Source of the DNA: Onthophagus taurus
Lineage: Eukaryota > Arthropoda > Insecta > Coleoptera > Scarabaeidae
DNA: 64,000 nucleotides
Direction: 5' to 3'
Assembly: GCF_036711975.1 (NCBI RefSeq)
Contig: NC_091970.1
Coordinates: 3,541,501 to 3,605,500, forward strand
Under the pieces are notes generated by a model that had not been told where the DNA came from, ran no database searches, and worked only from the letters and a program-made list of their open reading frames with translations. Below are positions 11,701 through 22,684 of the stretch, piece by piece (within the stretch, counting starts at the first letter, position 1; the number at the start of each line of letters is the position of its first letter). A program made the position numbers and the translations under genes.

Positions 11701-14700
11701 TTTAATTGGATTCCTTTTAGAATACTTAGCTTTTAGAGCTTCTTTTTCTTTGATTTTACATGTATTTTTGAGTATTTTATGCATATTTTTTAAATAAATT
11801 GATGTGAATGTTGTTTGAGGTTATGTCAATTTGACATTCTGATGTATGACCAAGGTTTATAGAACATAAGGTTACCTCATTCCCTATGCCTCTGTAGTAT
11901 CGATTATTACCCCGCAAATTGACGTCACTGGTTCGATACAGTCAGAATAAAAGATAGCCTATACATGTGCCTATACGTGACAACACGATGCGAGGTTTAA
12001 ATATTTTATATAGACTGTACCACAGTATAGGTGGTGTTGTGTTGTTCATAGAACCAGCTACGTCACTGACCCACCTTGCCTCTCAGAGGAGGAGAATCGG
12101 TATTGGGTAACCTTATGTTCTATAGACCTTGATGTATGACATCAAAAACATAACCTCAAATTAGAATTTTTTTTAAATTTATTTTACTTGGTGAACCGCA
12201 ACGGATCCGATAATTCTTCCTGGGTGATACCAATGAGTTTTCTTATAAATCGCGGATACTAACGGTACCATATAAGAAACTGGGTTAACACAAACATAAA
12301 TAATCGATTTTGAAGCATACATAGTACAAATACGGGCTAATCTGATAACTCTTTCATATTCCCGGTGAAATTGTGCTTCCGGCGTAGCTTCCTGATCTCT
12401 TTGTTTTTCCAACCCCATTAATATCACAATTTCAGATTTCTAAAAATAAAAATTAAAAACATAATTTGTTATGTCGTTATTAAGTTATGAAATAATGAAT
12501 AATTACTTTAACCGCTTTTTCAACATCATGATCCGTATAACCACAAATCATCGTTCTTGTATCCATCGAATCTAAATCGGCAGCAATTCCGGGGGCTTTT
12601 TCGCCGACTAAATACAAATGCGAAACAAGAGGGTTTTGCTTTAAGAGGAACGACAAGTATTCGCCGGAAGGATTGTCAACTCCCAACACCGAAACGCTGA
12701 CCGCTTTCTGCTTAAACTTTTCCATTGCGACTAGTTTCGTTACTTCTTCCGTCTTTTTATCCGAAACCGACGATTTTGATGTCGTGTAACATCTTGAAAC
12801 GGTTTTAAGAAAACGGTTTTTAGATAAATTCCACATTTTTTCGACATCCACGAAGATTTTGCCTTTTATTATGAGGATTTTAATTAATTATAATAATTTT
12901 CAAAACCCTTTAAATTGACGTTTTAGAAATGTCAAAAGAAATTTGTTGCCAACCTAATTAATTATTTATAAATTTAATTTTTTTCTAATTATTTAAATAA
13001 CACGCATTAAAAAAAGATAAATAAAGTATAGATCGCTTTTAGGGTGTTGGTTTTTTGGGTGTGGTTCAAACCTCCAACAACAACCACGCGAAAGAATCGT
13101 TAACCATTAACCAAGTGAGGTTATTACTCATTACAATTTTAGGATCAATAAACTAAAAACAAAGTGGAAATAATAACTTTATTGCTTAATCTAATAATAA
13201 ATAATCCCTCCAAGTTCTTACAAAGCACCTCTTCCATATGGAATATCTTTGTTTGTTCTTAAATAATATGAGCCTGATGAGTAACTAAAATCAATAAAAA
13301 CATTGATTTGGTTGTTTCTGTACTCTGATAACTTACTTCGGATTCGCGTTAAAACCCATGTAGGCTATTATTTCTTCGTTACAATCCCTGTGGGTACTCC
13401 CCCATGTACATTTAATAGCCGGAAAATTCTCCGGGGATTTTACTGACTCGGAAAAATAATGATAAGCTTTTTGGTGACTACAAGCAACTAAAAATAGAAA
13501 ATTAAACCGAAAACAATTAAAAAATAAAAAAACCCACTGGCATTCATCAACTTGTGCTTCTTGGCAAGATCTCGATGCCAACAACCAGGTTGGAAATATG
13601 TTCCACCATTTGGATAAAAGTCAACATGTCCAATTGGATAAAGGATACCAAAGTTCCCACCATCCGTGTGTATAATATCAACGAAATCTGCATCTTTCTT
13701 GCTTAATTTGTTATTACCTTAAAAAATCAAAAAATAATTGAATAAAATCAGCTAAATTTTAAATTAATTACCTTGAAATCCTGGAAAAGCTGGATCTAAC
13801 CCGGTTATTCTTGGTAATCTGAGAATATTTTTTAAAAATCGGGATGAATAAGCAGCTACATGAGCTCCTAAACTAAACCCGATTATATGCAAATTTTCTT
13901 GATTAATTTCCTGTTTGATATAAGTCAAAATAAAAGTAGCAAGAACTTTTCCAGCAATTTTAGTATTTTCCACTGCATGCAAATACCAAGGAAACGTAGC
14001 TAACTCAGACCAATCCATTAAAATAACATTAAAAATCTCCGATCTTGATAAATATGCTAAAAAAATTAAAGATTTATTGATTATATTTAATAAAATAAGT
14101 TAGTTATACCATCTCTTATAACTTCCGCACTCCCTATAGGAGGTGCTTCTAAAAATCCGTGAATATAAATGATTGTAGGTGCATTCTTAACCAAATTGAG
14201 TGGTCTTGAGCCTATTTCCGATTGAAAAATTTTTAACGGGGCATTTCCTTTTATATAGATGTTAAAGTTGATGTCTGTTGAGGATATTTTACAACAACCA
14301 TAACATAATCCTTTTGGGGTTGAATGAGCTTTTAATCCTTCTCCTTCTACAACAAACAAAAAGTGAGGTTATGTGAATAATTAATTTAACAAAAAACTGT
14401 TGTGTATTATAAATGTTATTAAAAAAATTAATTTGTAATCGAGATTACTTTATGTTATTAAAGGTTTTTATTTAAAAAGAAAATTATATTTAAGCTAAAT
14501 TATTTAATAATTTTATTTTCGGTTGGTAATCGTGAAGTAAACATAAAGATAGTTTCGGTAATAATTAAATAAATTTGTGATTTTAGGCGAGTTTAAGTGG
14601 ATTTTAATATGTTTTCAACGTATTAAATCGTATTAAAATAATGGGAGGTAATATTTATAAATTAATTTTAATTTTTATAAAAAAATGGTTTTTTTGAGGT

Positions 14701-17700
14701 TATGTCAAAAATGTTTATTAAAATATTTGTTATAAAATTATTATTAATCGTGATTATTTATGTTAGAGATTATTATGAATTTAATTAATTTCGTATTTGG
14801 AACATCCAAAAGTTTTAACTTATACATAAAAGAGAATTTTGTAATTTTGAGGTTATGTAAAAAAGGTAGCTGTAATGAATTGAACATTTTTAAAGTTACT
14901 TTCATAATAAGCGTTTCATTACATTATTACGATATTTAATTCAATCTTTTCTCCCGTTTCACGCTTATTATCATCGGCAACAGGAATAATAATGTATTAT
15001 TATTGTATTAATAACACTTTTTATGCAGATAAAAAGGAACAAAATTGAAACGTGCATGACTATCGCTTTTAGTGTACACCTTGGCATACATTTCTTCTTT
15101 TAAATTTAAAAAAATAAAATGAGAAGAGAATTTACGCTAAATTAGAATCAAGCTATTCGTCAATATATAACAAAGATTATCGTTAAACCGAAGATGGAAA
15201 AAGAATCCACCTTGTACTTGTGACCTACACACCAGAACCAGTAAGATTCAATGTCGTTACCTTTGACCAAGGTCCAAGTTGGAACCTCTGAGATGTTGTT
15301 GATCTTGTAAAATGTGGAGTGAAATTTAACCTTGATTTTTAAAGTTATAAACCGTAAAATAGACGCGGAAACGTTTTCAATTTGAGGTAACTCATGAATT
15401 TTGGAAACGAAACGTTTAGGGTTAATCAACTACATCATGAAATTGTTGTCTCTTAGGAAATGGAAAATGCTCAACAGGTGCCACGGCGTTTAATTGAGTT
15501 TAAAACCTAATTAATATGGAATCAGATTAGGTTTTGCCACGGCACGGAAGTGCATTCTTCCCTGTTTCCGACACAGATAAGCTTAAAACTGAAAATAAAC
15601 TAAACTAGGTAGTTGTTTTAGCTCGAATTTGTCTTTGTTTTAATTTAAGGAAAACAATTTAATAATAACTCACTCTTTTTTGGGGTAACCCGGTTTGTTT
15701 GTCAACTAATTTTTGAAAGAATTATTTTTAAATAGACATAAATAATATTTAATTAATACTATTAAATAAACTTGACATTTAAAATTTAAAATATTCATTA
15801 GAAATAATTTTAAAAGACCTCTAACAAGACGTTAATTAATCTTTGGGAAGACAAACTTGCATTATTTATTAACAAACTCGCGCTGAAAATACACAATATA
15901 CATAACAATTACGTACAACAAACAATATCCAAATCCTTGAAGGAAATATTTTACATCTAACAATAAACTCACCGCTCTCAAAAACAAATTGATCCCCACA
16001 AGAATTAATCGATGCTTCTCTTCGGTTATTATTTATGGTTAATTTAATTGGTAAATTTAATAAAGGCACGTTTATAGTGACGTTTAAAACTGTTTTATTA
16101 TTATTTGAATCAATATTATTATTACTAACTAATTTTGCACTAAACGGAATCGGGACGACATTTAAAGGCCTTAAAAGGAACAACCCGAAAACAACTTTTA
16201 ATTGGAACGTTAATAAAAGAATTTTTAGCACGTTATCAATTCTTAATAGTTTAATAAACATTTTTGGTTTGAAGTAGCGAGACGGAGTCGTGATGAATAA
16301 AAAGCTATCCTTGTAAATAACTTTATATATATACCGTGGAGGTTTCAAGTTCACAATCAATATATTCGAGAATTATTTTAAGTCACAAAAAAATAAATAA
16401 TTAAGCAATAAAATGTAATTTACCTTTTTATCTTGTTATTTTCTATACTTTACGGAAAAAACTATACTTACACAAAAATAAATTAATTTTTTTCCCAATT
16501 GCACCATAAAGTAAAAACTGGTTTTTGTGTTAGTCATAATTCTTTTTTGGTCTCTTTCAGGATAAATTACTAAGTAAATTGGAGGAAAGTGAACCAGAAT
16601 TAGCAACATGTCAAGAGGAAGAGGTGAGATATTTAAATAAAATTAATTTTCATTTTTAACCTCACTTTTTTTTCATTAATTTGAATCTGTCAAAGTTGTG
16701 GCGTTGCCATGGTGATTTCTTTGAGTTCTTAGAAAAACGTATCAAAGCAAAACGTTAATTATTGATTAATTTTATTAATTATCGTAAAATGAATCGTTTT
16801 AACTTGAAATTAATATAAAATCTTTTAATAAGGTAAGAATAATGATTAATCTTTTTTATTTGAAGTTGAGGTTAGGTTATAATTGACAAACGTTGCGTTG
16901 CCATGGAGATTTCCTTACAGAAAACATTTTTTTAAGTTATGTCATATTAAGTCGTTTTAGATTTTTTAATAATTCCAGATTTTTAAAAATTACTACGGAT
17001 TTAAGATTGTTTTGTTTTAAAATGCATTTTTGTGTGTAATTTTAGCAAAGAGATTTACTAGAAAATCAAACACGATCTCATCACATCATTGTGGAGACTC
17101 GATATCTTCTGAATAACTCCTTATTACGTAATATCTGTGCAATTTTATATCTATCTGAGTGTTTAATATAATGCCAAGGTCTTTTACTTTACCCGTAGCT
17201 TCGATAGCAATACAGCTAAGGTTACAATGCATATTAAGAGGATCATCAACAATGTCAACTAGAATATTAAATTAATAATCAAACTTTTTGCACAATTAGT
17301 ACGATTGATTTTGTGAAAGAACGCCTAATTTCAAAAATTATTTACTTTTTATCAATCATAAATGATTTTTTAACCTCACATTTTCTTTCAATCAACAATT
17401 TCGATTCTGTCAAATTAAATTTGTTTGTTTCAAAGTTACCCAACCTTACGTTACCATGGCAATTTCGTTTTATACTTCAAAATTTCGTGTCAAATTTTTT
17501 TTGGGTTTATGTTTTTTATCTTTTCTAATAAGCTTTATTTTAGGCCTTATTTTTCTTATAATAATACTAATTTATTTATAATTTTATTGATTGCAGTGCG
17601 TAATTTGCATCCATGCGAAAGCAACGATGCAAACAGCCCCATGCGGACACCAAGTCGTCTGTCGGAAATGTTTCGTAAAAACGATTCAAATCGCCGTTTC

Positions 17701-19105
17701 GCAACGTTTATTACCTCTTCGTTGTGTTATATGCAGAGCAAAAATATTAAGACTTAAGGTAAATCGTTTTTTTTGATTAAAGTTTTTGTTTGTTCAAAGT
17801 TTTTATTTAGAAGGAGTTAAAGCACAAAGAAAACTTTCCGAGTTGATGCTTTTAATGAAAAAAAATCTTTAAAACAAAGTTTTCCATTCATGAAAGTTCT
17901 ACGGGGTGTTACACAATTGATTTTTTTATTTTTTTGGGTTTTTACGAGGTCGAGAATAAATGTCAAGATCTTAATTTTAATTAGAAACACTTCCGAAAAT
18001 AAAAACCTTGAAATTTGAAACTAAAATTCGGTTCGATTTAATGTTTTAAATCAAAATCCCCGTGAACGGGATTTATAACAATTTATGATCCCCTTGGGTT
18101 TCGCTCTATTTATGTTACCGATTTGGGTCAATTTTCCCGGTTGAAACATCAATTAATTATTATTTTGTTTAATACAATGTTTGTGAGGTTAAATTAATTT
18201 TAATTTTTTTCAAGACTGGGCCATTAATTCCATCTTCCGTAAGCGGTTACTCTGTGAATTCTCGGACATCCTCTGTTCCACAATCGGATAGTTTATACAG
18301 CGTGAGCAGCGGAGGCTCCTCCATCTCTTCGACGTCTTGTTCTTCCGATGGGAAAGGTCTAACTTGTTGTGGCGGGACTGGTCATTGCATGGGGGCTTAC
18401 CCACGGCAACCAACGGGGGCTTTAAGGAAATCGCAGCAACACGCGATGAAAATTAAGTTGCAAGAGTATAACAATAAGAATGCTGTTAACAGGTTACCTC
18501 CAATTAAAGAGTTACCGGCTTCGAGTCCGAGTCACAGTATAGCGCCTGCCTCTACAAGAATAAGGTTAGTAAAGACAAAATATTTTATTGTTTTTCTTGG
18601 TCTTTTTGCACTTCCTCAAAACGTCTCTTCGTTAGATTTAATTTACATTTTATCAAGGATCCCAAAACGCGAACTTACATGAATATAAATGTAAGTAGTA
18701 CAAAGAAAAAGGAGATCTTGAACGTTATAAGATGGAAATTTATTTAAATTTGTAACCTAACCCAACCCAAATAAGCATTCAGGTTATGTGTAAAAAAATT
18801 ATTTTTTTTTAATTTAAAGATGTGCCCAAAAAATTGTAACTCAACTAGAAACGGTTGCTAAAAATGGGTACAAATACAAAAAGTTGCCCCAAGAAGAAGA
18901 GCCGCAACAAGAAGAATACTGTGTGGAAGATAAAAAACGTTGGAACGAAAAAATTTGGAAACAGAGGCAAAGAAGCGAAGAACGAGATGATAACAAAAAG
19001 AATGAGTTGACTGAGAAAGTGATGGAAATGAAACAAAAAGGGTTTGAATTAAAAGGTTGCTTAAAAGAGGAGAAAACCAAAAAAATCAATGAGCATAAAA
19101 TGTAA
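8773..19105 (+). CDS. RING-finger protein with N-terminal hydrophobic segment
   Basis: Five coding exons fit in phase: 8773-8937, 16561-16623, 17597-17758, 18215-18564, 18820-19105 (341 aa). Residues about 12-28 ([16 protein letters not shown]) form a hydrophobic segment followed by a very basic stretch, so a membrane anchor is likely. A short acidic helix ([20 protein letters not shown]) leads to a C3HC4 RING finger: CVIC, then [10 protein letters not shown], then CVIC. RING domains usually act as E3 ubiquitin ligases; that role is inferred here. After the RING comes a Ser-rich linker, then a Lys/Glu-rich C-terminal helix. The long intron 8938-16560 contains two minus-strand genes. I do not recognise a named orthologue, though the RING and its flanks look strongly conserved. 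Confidence 0.82.
8938..11094. repeat. intron with tandem ~350-bp repeats and repeat copy B
   Basis: Segments near 9425-9700 and 9775-10020 are diverged copies of one unit: both have gaattacttacgta, gaatcgatcc and ttgacataa phrases in the same order. A weaker third copy lies at 9030-9180. Between them, 9176-9412 is a member of the ctagaactag-rich family (repeat copy B), with cacgcgtctagtg and a ctaggtatag fold-back. No gene was found from 10020 to 11094. Confidence 0.55.
11095..12836 (-). CDS. malate dehydrogenase-like protein, probably catalytically dead
   Basis: Exons on the minus strand: 12836-12507, 12439-12188, 11628-11095 (371 aa). The first 30 residues are Arg/Ser-rich with no acidic residue before Asp ([20 protein letters not shown]), a likely mitochondrial presequence. 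The body follows mitochondrial [47 protein letters not shown]. Key residues are missing. The proton-acceptor His of GGHAG is Pro220. The relay Asp and substrate Arg of DIVR become His193 and Lys196. The substrate-binding Arg pair of GVPRKPGMTR is absent, and the glycine-rich NAD loop is degenerate (GVDNPSGE). I infer a pseudoenzyme. An upstream in-frame GTG is not needed as a start. The gene lies inside an intron of the RING gene. Confidence 0.85.
11851..12131. mobile_element. MITE, copy 1 (281 bp)
   Basis: A 281-bp element bounded by 26-bp terminal inverted repeats beginning caaggtttatagaacataag, with one mismatch between the two ends. It is flanked by a perfect 9-bp target-site duplication, atgtatgac (11842-11850 and 12132-12140). 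There is no open frame of note. It sits in the second intron of the MDH-like gene. A second copy with the opposite internal orientation lies at 49246-49507. The 9-bp duplication fits Mutator-type elements best; that class is inferred. Confidence 0.9.
12837..13217. other. spacer between the two nested minus-strand genes
   Basis: This is the promoter side of the MDH-like gene and the 3' side of the lipase gene. It contains a gacgttttagaaatgtc near-palindrome, a word also seen at about 151 and 45118. No coding exon was seen. Confidence 0.5.
13218..16261 (-). CDS. secreted lipase, pancreatic-lipase family
   Basis: Six exons on the minus strand fit in phase: 16261-15973, 14346-14110, 14056-13772, 13717-13538, 13487-13337, 13284-13218 (402 aa). 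The N-terminus is a basic then hydrophobic signal-peptide-like stretch, followed by about 60 Asn-rich residues. The alpha/beta-hydrolase core shows IYIHGF (oxyanion region), VILMDW, the nucleophile elbow GFSLGAH (Ser237), [10 protein letters not shown] (Asp262) and ACSHQKA (His335), so the triad is intact. Cysteine pairing around QPGC and CSH matches insect neutral lipases. Triglyceride or phospholipid hydrolysis outside the cell is the likely role. The exon 4 donor needs care: only the gtgggt site at 13537 keeps frame. Exon 1 is about 1.6 kb from exon 2, joined by matching phase, so it is somewhat less certain. Confidence 0.85.
14347..15972. other. first intron of the lipase gene
   Basis: AT-rich sequence with several aggttatgt phrases and no recognisable exon or element. 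A 90-codon open frame at 15160-15429 has no family resemblance. Confidence 0.5.
16624..17596. other. intron of the RING gene
   Basis: No exon was seen. A gcgttgccatgg(t/a)gatttc phrase occurs twice (about 16702 and 16897) with a weaker third at about 17450, suggesting diverged local duplications of several hundred bases. Confidence 0.4.
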
Positions 19106-20379
19106 AAGAACAAATTGAGGTTATGGTTAAAAATTTCCTTATGGTATAATTTATTTTTTTTATAAAGCCAAAGTCAATTAGGTTAAAAAAGAAGAATTAA
19201 TAGCATATCTACCTTGAGAAATCAAACTTAAAAGATAATAACGAGCAATAACGTAGAAACAATCTGATTCGGATTTAAAATGGGAAATATATTATATCAT
19301 TTTGGAAAGGATTTTGTGCGAAACGAAACAATTGTTAAAGTTGACTGCTTTTATTAGATTTTAACTGAAAGTACGGAAAATATCTTAAAATATCTTCATA
19401 AAATTATTTATTAGTTTACTGTTATTTGTGCCAAACTTCATCTTTGTTGGTAAAACAAAATCATTTCATTCACATCGAAGAAAAAGCGTCCAATTAAAAA
19501 AAGCAACTAATAATACAATAATTTAAAGAAATGTAACTTATAATCAAATATCGTGCGTACAAAAGAAAATAATTTGTCAAATTCAAAAATATTGAAAACG
19601 TCATTAAAAGTGTCATAACAAACGTCATTGAAAACGTCATCAAAATATAATGAAAAAATATAACCTCGAGTTTCGTTAGAAATAAATAGTCAATAAAACT
19701 GGTTGTAGGTTGTTAAACTTATCTTAAAGGTAAGAGTTGAATTTATATGTTTATTTATTTATTATCAAGTTGTTTAAAAAAATTTAAATTTGGCGCGATA
19801 TGAAACTAAAACAAGAAGTGCCAACATCAAAAAAAATAATTACTAAAATGAAATGTCAACATTAAATTTGATAATAAATAAATAATCTTTTTAAAACACT
19901 AAAATATTATTGAAACATTATTTTAGTAGTGCTAATAACATATCTTTGCTTCAACCAAAAAATTTACGGTGAAAAATAAAAGAAAACCTCAGTGGCAATA
20001 ATAATCTACTTCAAGTTTTAAATTTTAAGCATAAAACGTACCGAAATGAATTAAAACGAGAACAAAACTGAATTTTAAATAAAGGTAACGTTTAATAAAA
20101 AAAATTTTATTGATTAATGTAGAAAATATTACTTAAGTGAAAAAAGAAGTTAGGTTATGATTGCGTTTAGGTAAATTAAATAAAAATGTGAGGATATATA
20201 TTTAATAATACGATTAATAGGAGGAAAAACTGTTGTGCAATACACTTATGATTAAAATAAATATTAATAAAATACAAGTTTCAAATAAAATTAGTTTTTT
20301 TTTATTGATGATGTAGGCAACCCAAATGACACAACTCAAACCTGTCATTTATAATTATTATAGCAATAAATTATAATTT
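19106..20379. other. intergenic region between the RING and lysozyme genes
   Basis: Very AT-rich, with no coding frame. It includes the 3' UTR of the RING gene. A minus-strand AATAAA (tttatt at 20301-20306) about 75 nt past the lysozyme stop is its likely polyadenylation signal. Confidence 0.5.
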
Positions 20380-22684
20380 TTAAGCAACCGATCCCACAAT
20401 ATTCTTGCATTGTTGATATCTTAATCTGAAATGTTCCGGCCAAGCTCCTCCACATCCGTATCCTCCCAAAACATGTATTGAGGCGTAATCATCGCAGTTA
20501 ATAACACCATCGTTGTTACAATCCTAAAATTTAATTATTATTAGAATTATTGTTATGAATTCGCTTTAGATTAAGTTATAAGTAATATATATATAACTGA
20601 CAACAAAAATATCGTTAATGATACATCAGTATTGAATAGGTTCTTTACTAAATCTGAAGAATGAACGACGTAAAATGGTTACTAAATTAAAAAGAAAGCC
20701 ATGGCATTCCCCGACGGATAAATACCGTTTTCAGGGGACATATTGGAACAGCCAGACATGGAAACAAACGTGGAAAATTTAAATGACGCTGTAGTCACAG
20801 CTATAACAGAAAATCAGGAAAAATGCTGCCCTAAAACACAGAATGACGAAAAAATTAGTTAACTGGACTACTGATGCAGGAGAGAAGAACCAAGAGAAGA
20901 ACAACCAGAAATGAAGAGATCAGAGAAATGGACAAACAAGTATTTAAATTTTAGATCTAGCTATCTCGAAGTTATCTAAATTTAGTTACACTACATCTAG
21001 AACTAGAAAGTTTCGAGTTTAGCCGTGCGTCTTCAGACAATAGAGAAGATAAAGAAGACAATAGAGATTGTATCGAAAGTTTTGTACATACTATAGTACA
21101 AGATTTTCGATACAATTGTGTTGATGACAGTTTTCCAAGCATTTCAAGAATGCAGAGTCGATTGTCCCCCAAATTGTTCATCACAGTCCTGGAGAGTGCA
21201 TTTAAACAACTTGATGGGACCCAAAAAGGCATAAACATAGATGACAAATACCTAAGCAATTTGCGCTACTTCGGATAGCTTTAGAGAGATGAATCTGATG
21301 CTGAACGACTTACAGGAACTGGAATATCAACGTGGAGAAATCGAATTTATGGTGGAGATATCTTCAAGAGTGATATTCCTATATATTTGAAAAGAAAGGC
21401 TTTCAATCAATACAAGCTTCCTGTTATGACATACAGCTCCAAAACTTTAATATTAACGGTGGTATTACGATAAAGTAATTAATTAATTATATTTATTACC
21501 TGTTGATATTTTAACATATAACCTTGCACGGATAGCGCAGAACAATAAGTGTCTAAAGCGCAATTTTTGTACGCCGTTGGTGATGTTGGGGATTCATTAT
21601 TAACGGTGTATTTTCCACCATCGGACCAATACGGCCAGGTTAATCTAAATGGGCCACAAACGTCTCCTGAACAAGAACTTGTTACGTTACAACCGGATAT
21701 TCCCTCACAGATGCATCCCAAACAGGATTGAGTAACGGGCAGGTTCTCGTAACTTTGCGAAGTAACTCCTAAAAGAGAAATTAAATTATTAATGTTATTT
21801 ATAATATAAATAAATATGAATTTTTCGTAATTGAAATGAGTTGACGTTGACACTATATTATTAGTGCCAATTTCAAAAAAAAATTTTATTTTAATTTTAA
21901 TAAAAAATTTATTTTTTTTTAATTTAATTTAATTATTTATTTAAGTTTAAGTTTATAACAATAAATTACAAAAAAATGATTAAATGAATCATTTGGAAAT
22001 TTCCAGTTTAAATCAAAATTATTTATAGATTTTTTTTAAGACAAGTTTTTTAAGATTTAATTTACATTCTTTTAAGAAGTTTATTTGCATATTTAAATTG
22101 TTTATTGTATTTAAATTTGCGGTTTTTTGGATTAGGTGTACAAAATAAATTAGCATTAATGTTTTGTGTCGTTGTTGAAATCGTGATCGAAAAATCTTGA
22201 AAATAACAAAGTGATACGAAAAGGATCTTGCAACATTACGTAATTAATTATAATAAAAGAGATAATAACAACAAAGGTCGAAATAATTAGTGAAAAAATC
22301 AAGGATTTTAATTTTTATTGCAATATTTAACTTAACCTAATTTGACAGTTAGATAACCTCAAAATTTAGAATTATTTGAATGATTTTAAAGTTGAATAAA
22401 GAATTAGCTTTTATGGGCACCTTCGTTTTCAAAATATGATTCACGATGATCTCACCTCTTTATTCTGAATTTACAAGAAGGATATTTGCCCAAGGTGATT
22501 CAAAAATACCAGGTAAGTTCGTCAAAGGTCATAAATTGGAAAATAATTCTTCCAAACTGGTCTTTATCATTGACCTTTTAACTTTTTTTTAGATTAACTT
22601 AATACATTCTTGGATTCCAATTTTAGGTGCTAAAAACTTACCGATTATAAGAATCGTCGCCAAACAAACAATTTGAGTATACAT
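20380..22684 (-). CDS. i-type (destabilase-like) lysozyme
   Basis: Three exons on the minus strand: 22684-22642, 21768-21500, 20523-20380 (151 aa). Residues 1-17 are a signal peptide (MYTQIVCLATILIIG). The mature protein is cysteine-rich with the invertebrate lysozyme signature: CLGCICEGISGCN, CGPFRLTWPYW, CALDTYCSALSVQGYM, and CNNDGVINCDDYA. The likely catalytic pair is Glu36 (in CICEG) and Asp50 (just before VCGPF). It cleaves peptidoglycan; relatives can also be isopeptidases. In insects, i-type lysozymes serve gut or immune roles, but several are inactive on bacteria, so activity is uncertain. Intron 2 (20524-21499) holds retrotransposon remains. Confidence 0.93.
20660..21470 (+). mobile_element. 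decayed RTE-type retrotransposon fragment
   Basis: With frameshifts and stops, the plus strand encodes pieces of a non-LTR endonuclease/reverse-transcriptase polyprotein. Near 20738 is DILEQPDMETNVENLN. Near 21140-21275 is SPKLFITVLESAFKQLDG, then GINIDDKYLSNLRY, just before the place of the RT active-site YADD/FADD, which is missing. Near 21300-21460 are LKRKAFNQYKLPVMTYSSKT-like residues. The order and spacing match the C-terminal part of RTE-clade reverse transcriptases as I know them. An unrelated repeat (20945-21040) interrupts it. It cannot be functional. It lies antisense in a lysozyme intron. Confidence 0.7.
20945..21040. repeat. copy C of the ctagaactag-rich dispersed repeat
   Basis: Contains catctagaactagaaagttt and gtttagccgtgcgtcttca, almost identical to the end of repeat copy A near 2020-2060. 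It lies within the RTE remains, so it is either a nested insertion or an end of a longer element. Confidence 0.55.

Noticed and set aside
12837-12851. Longer N-terminus for the MDH-like protein from a GTG
   Set aside because: The upstream extension begins with a non-ATG codon and adds acidic residues before a good mitochondrial presequence. The ATG at 12836 fits better.
13488-13533. A 46-nt lipase intron with donor gttttt
   Set aside because: It breaks the frame before the conserved ACSHQKA motif. The stronger gtgggt donor at 13537 keeps frame.
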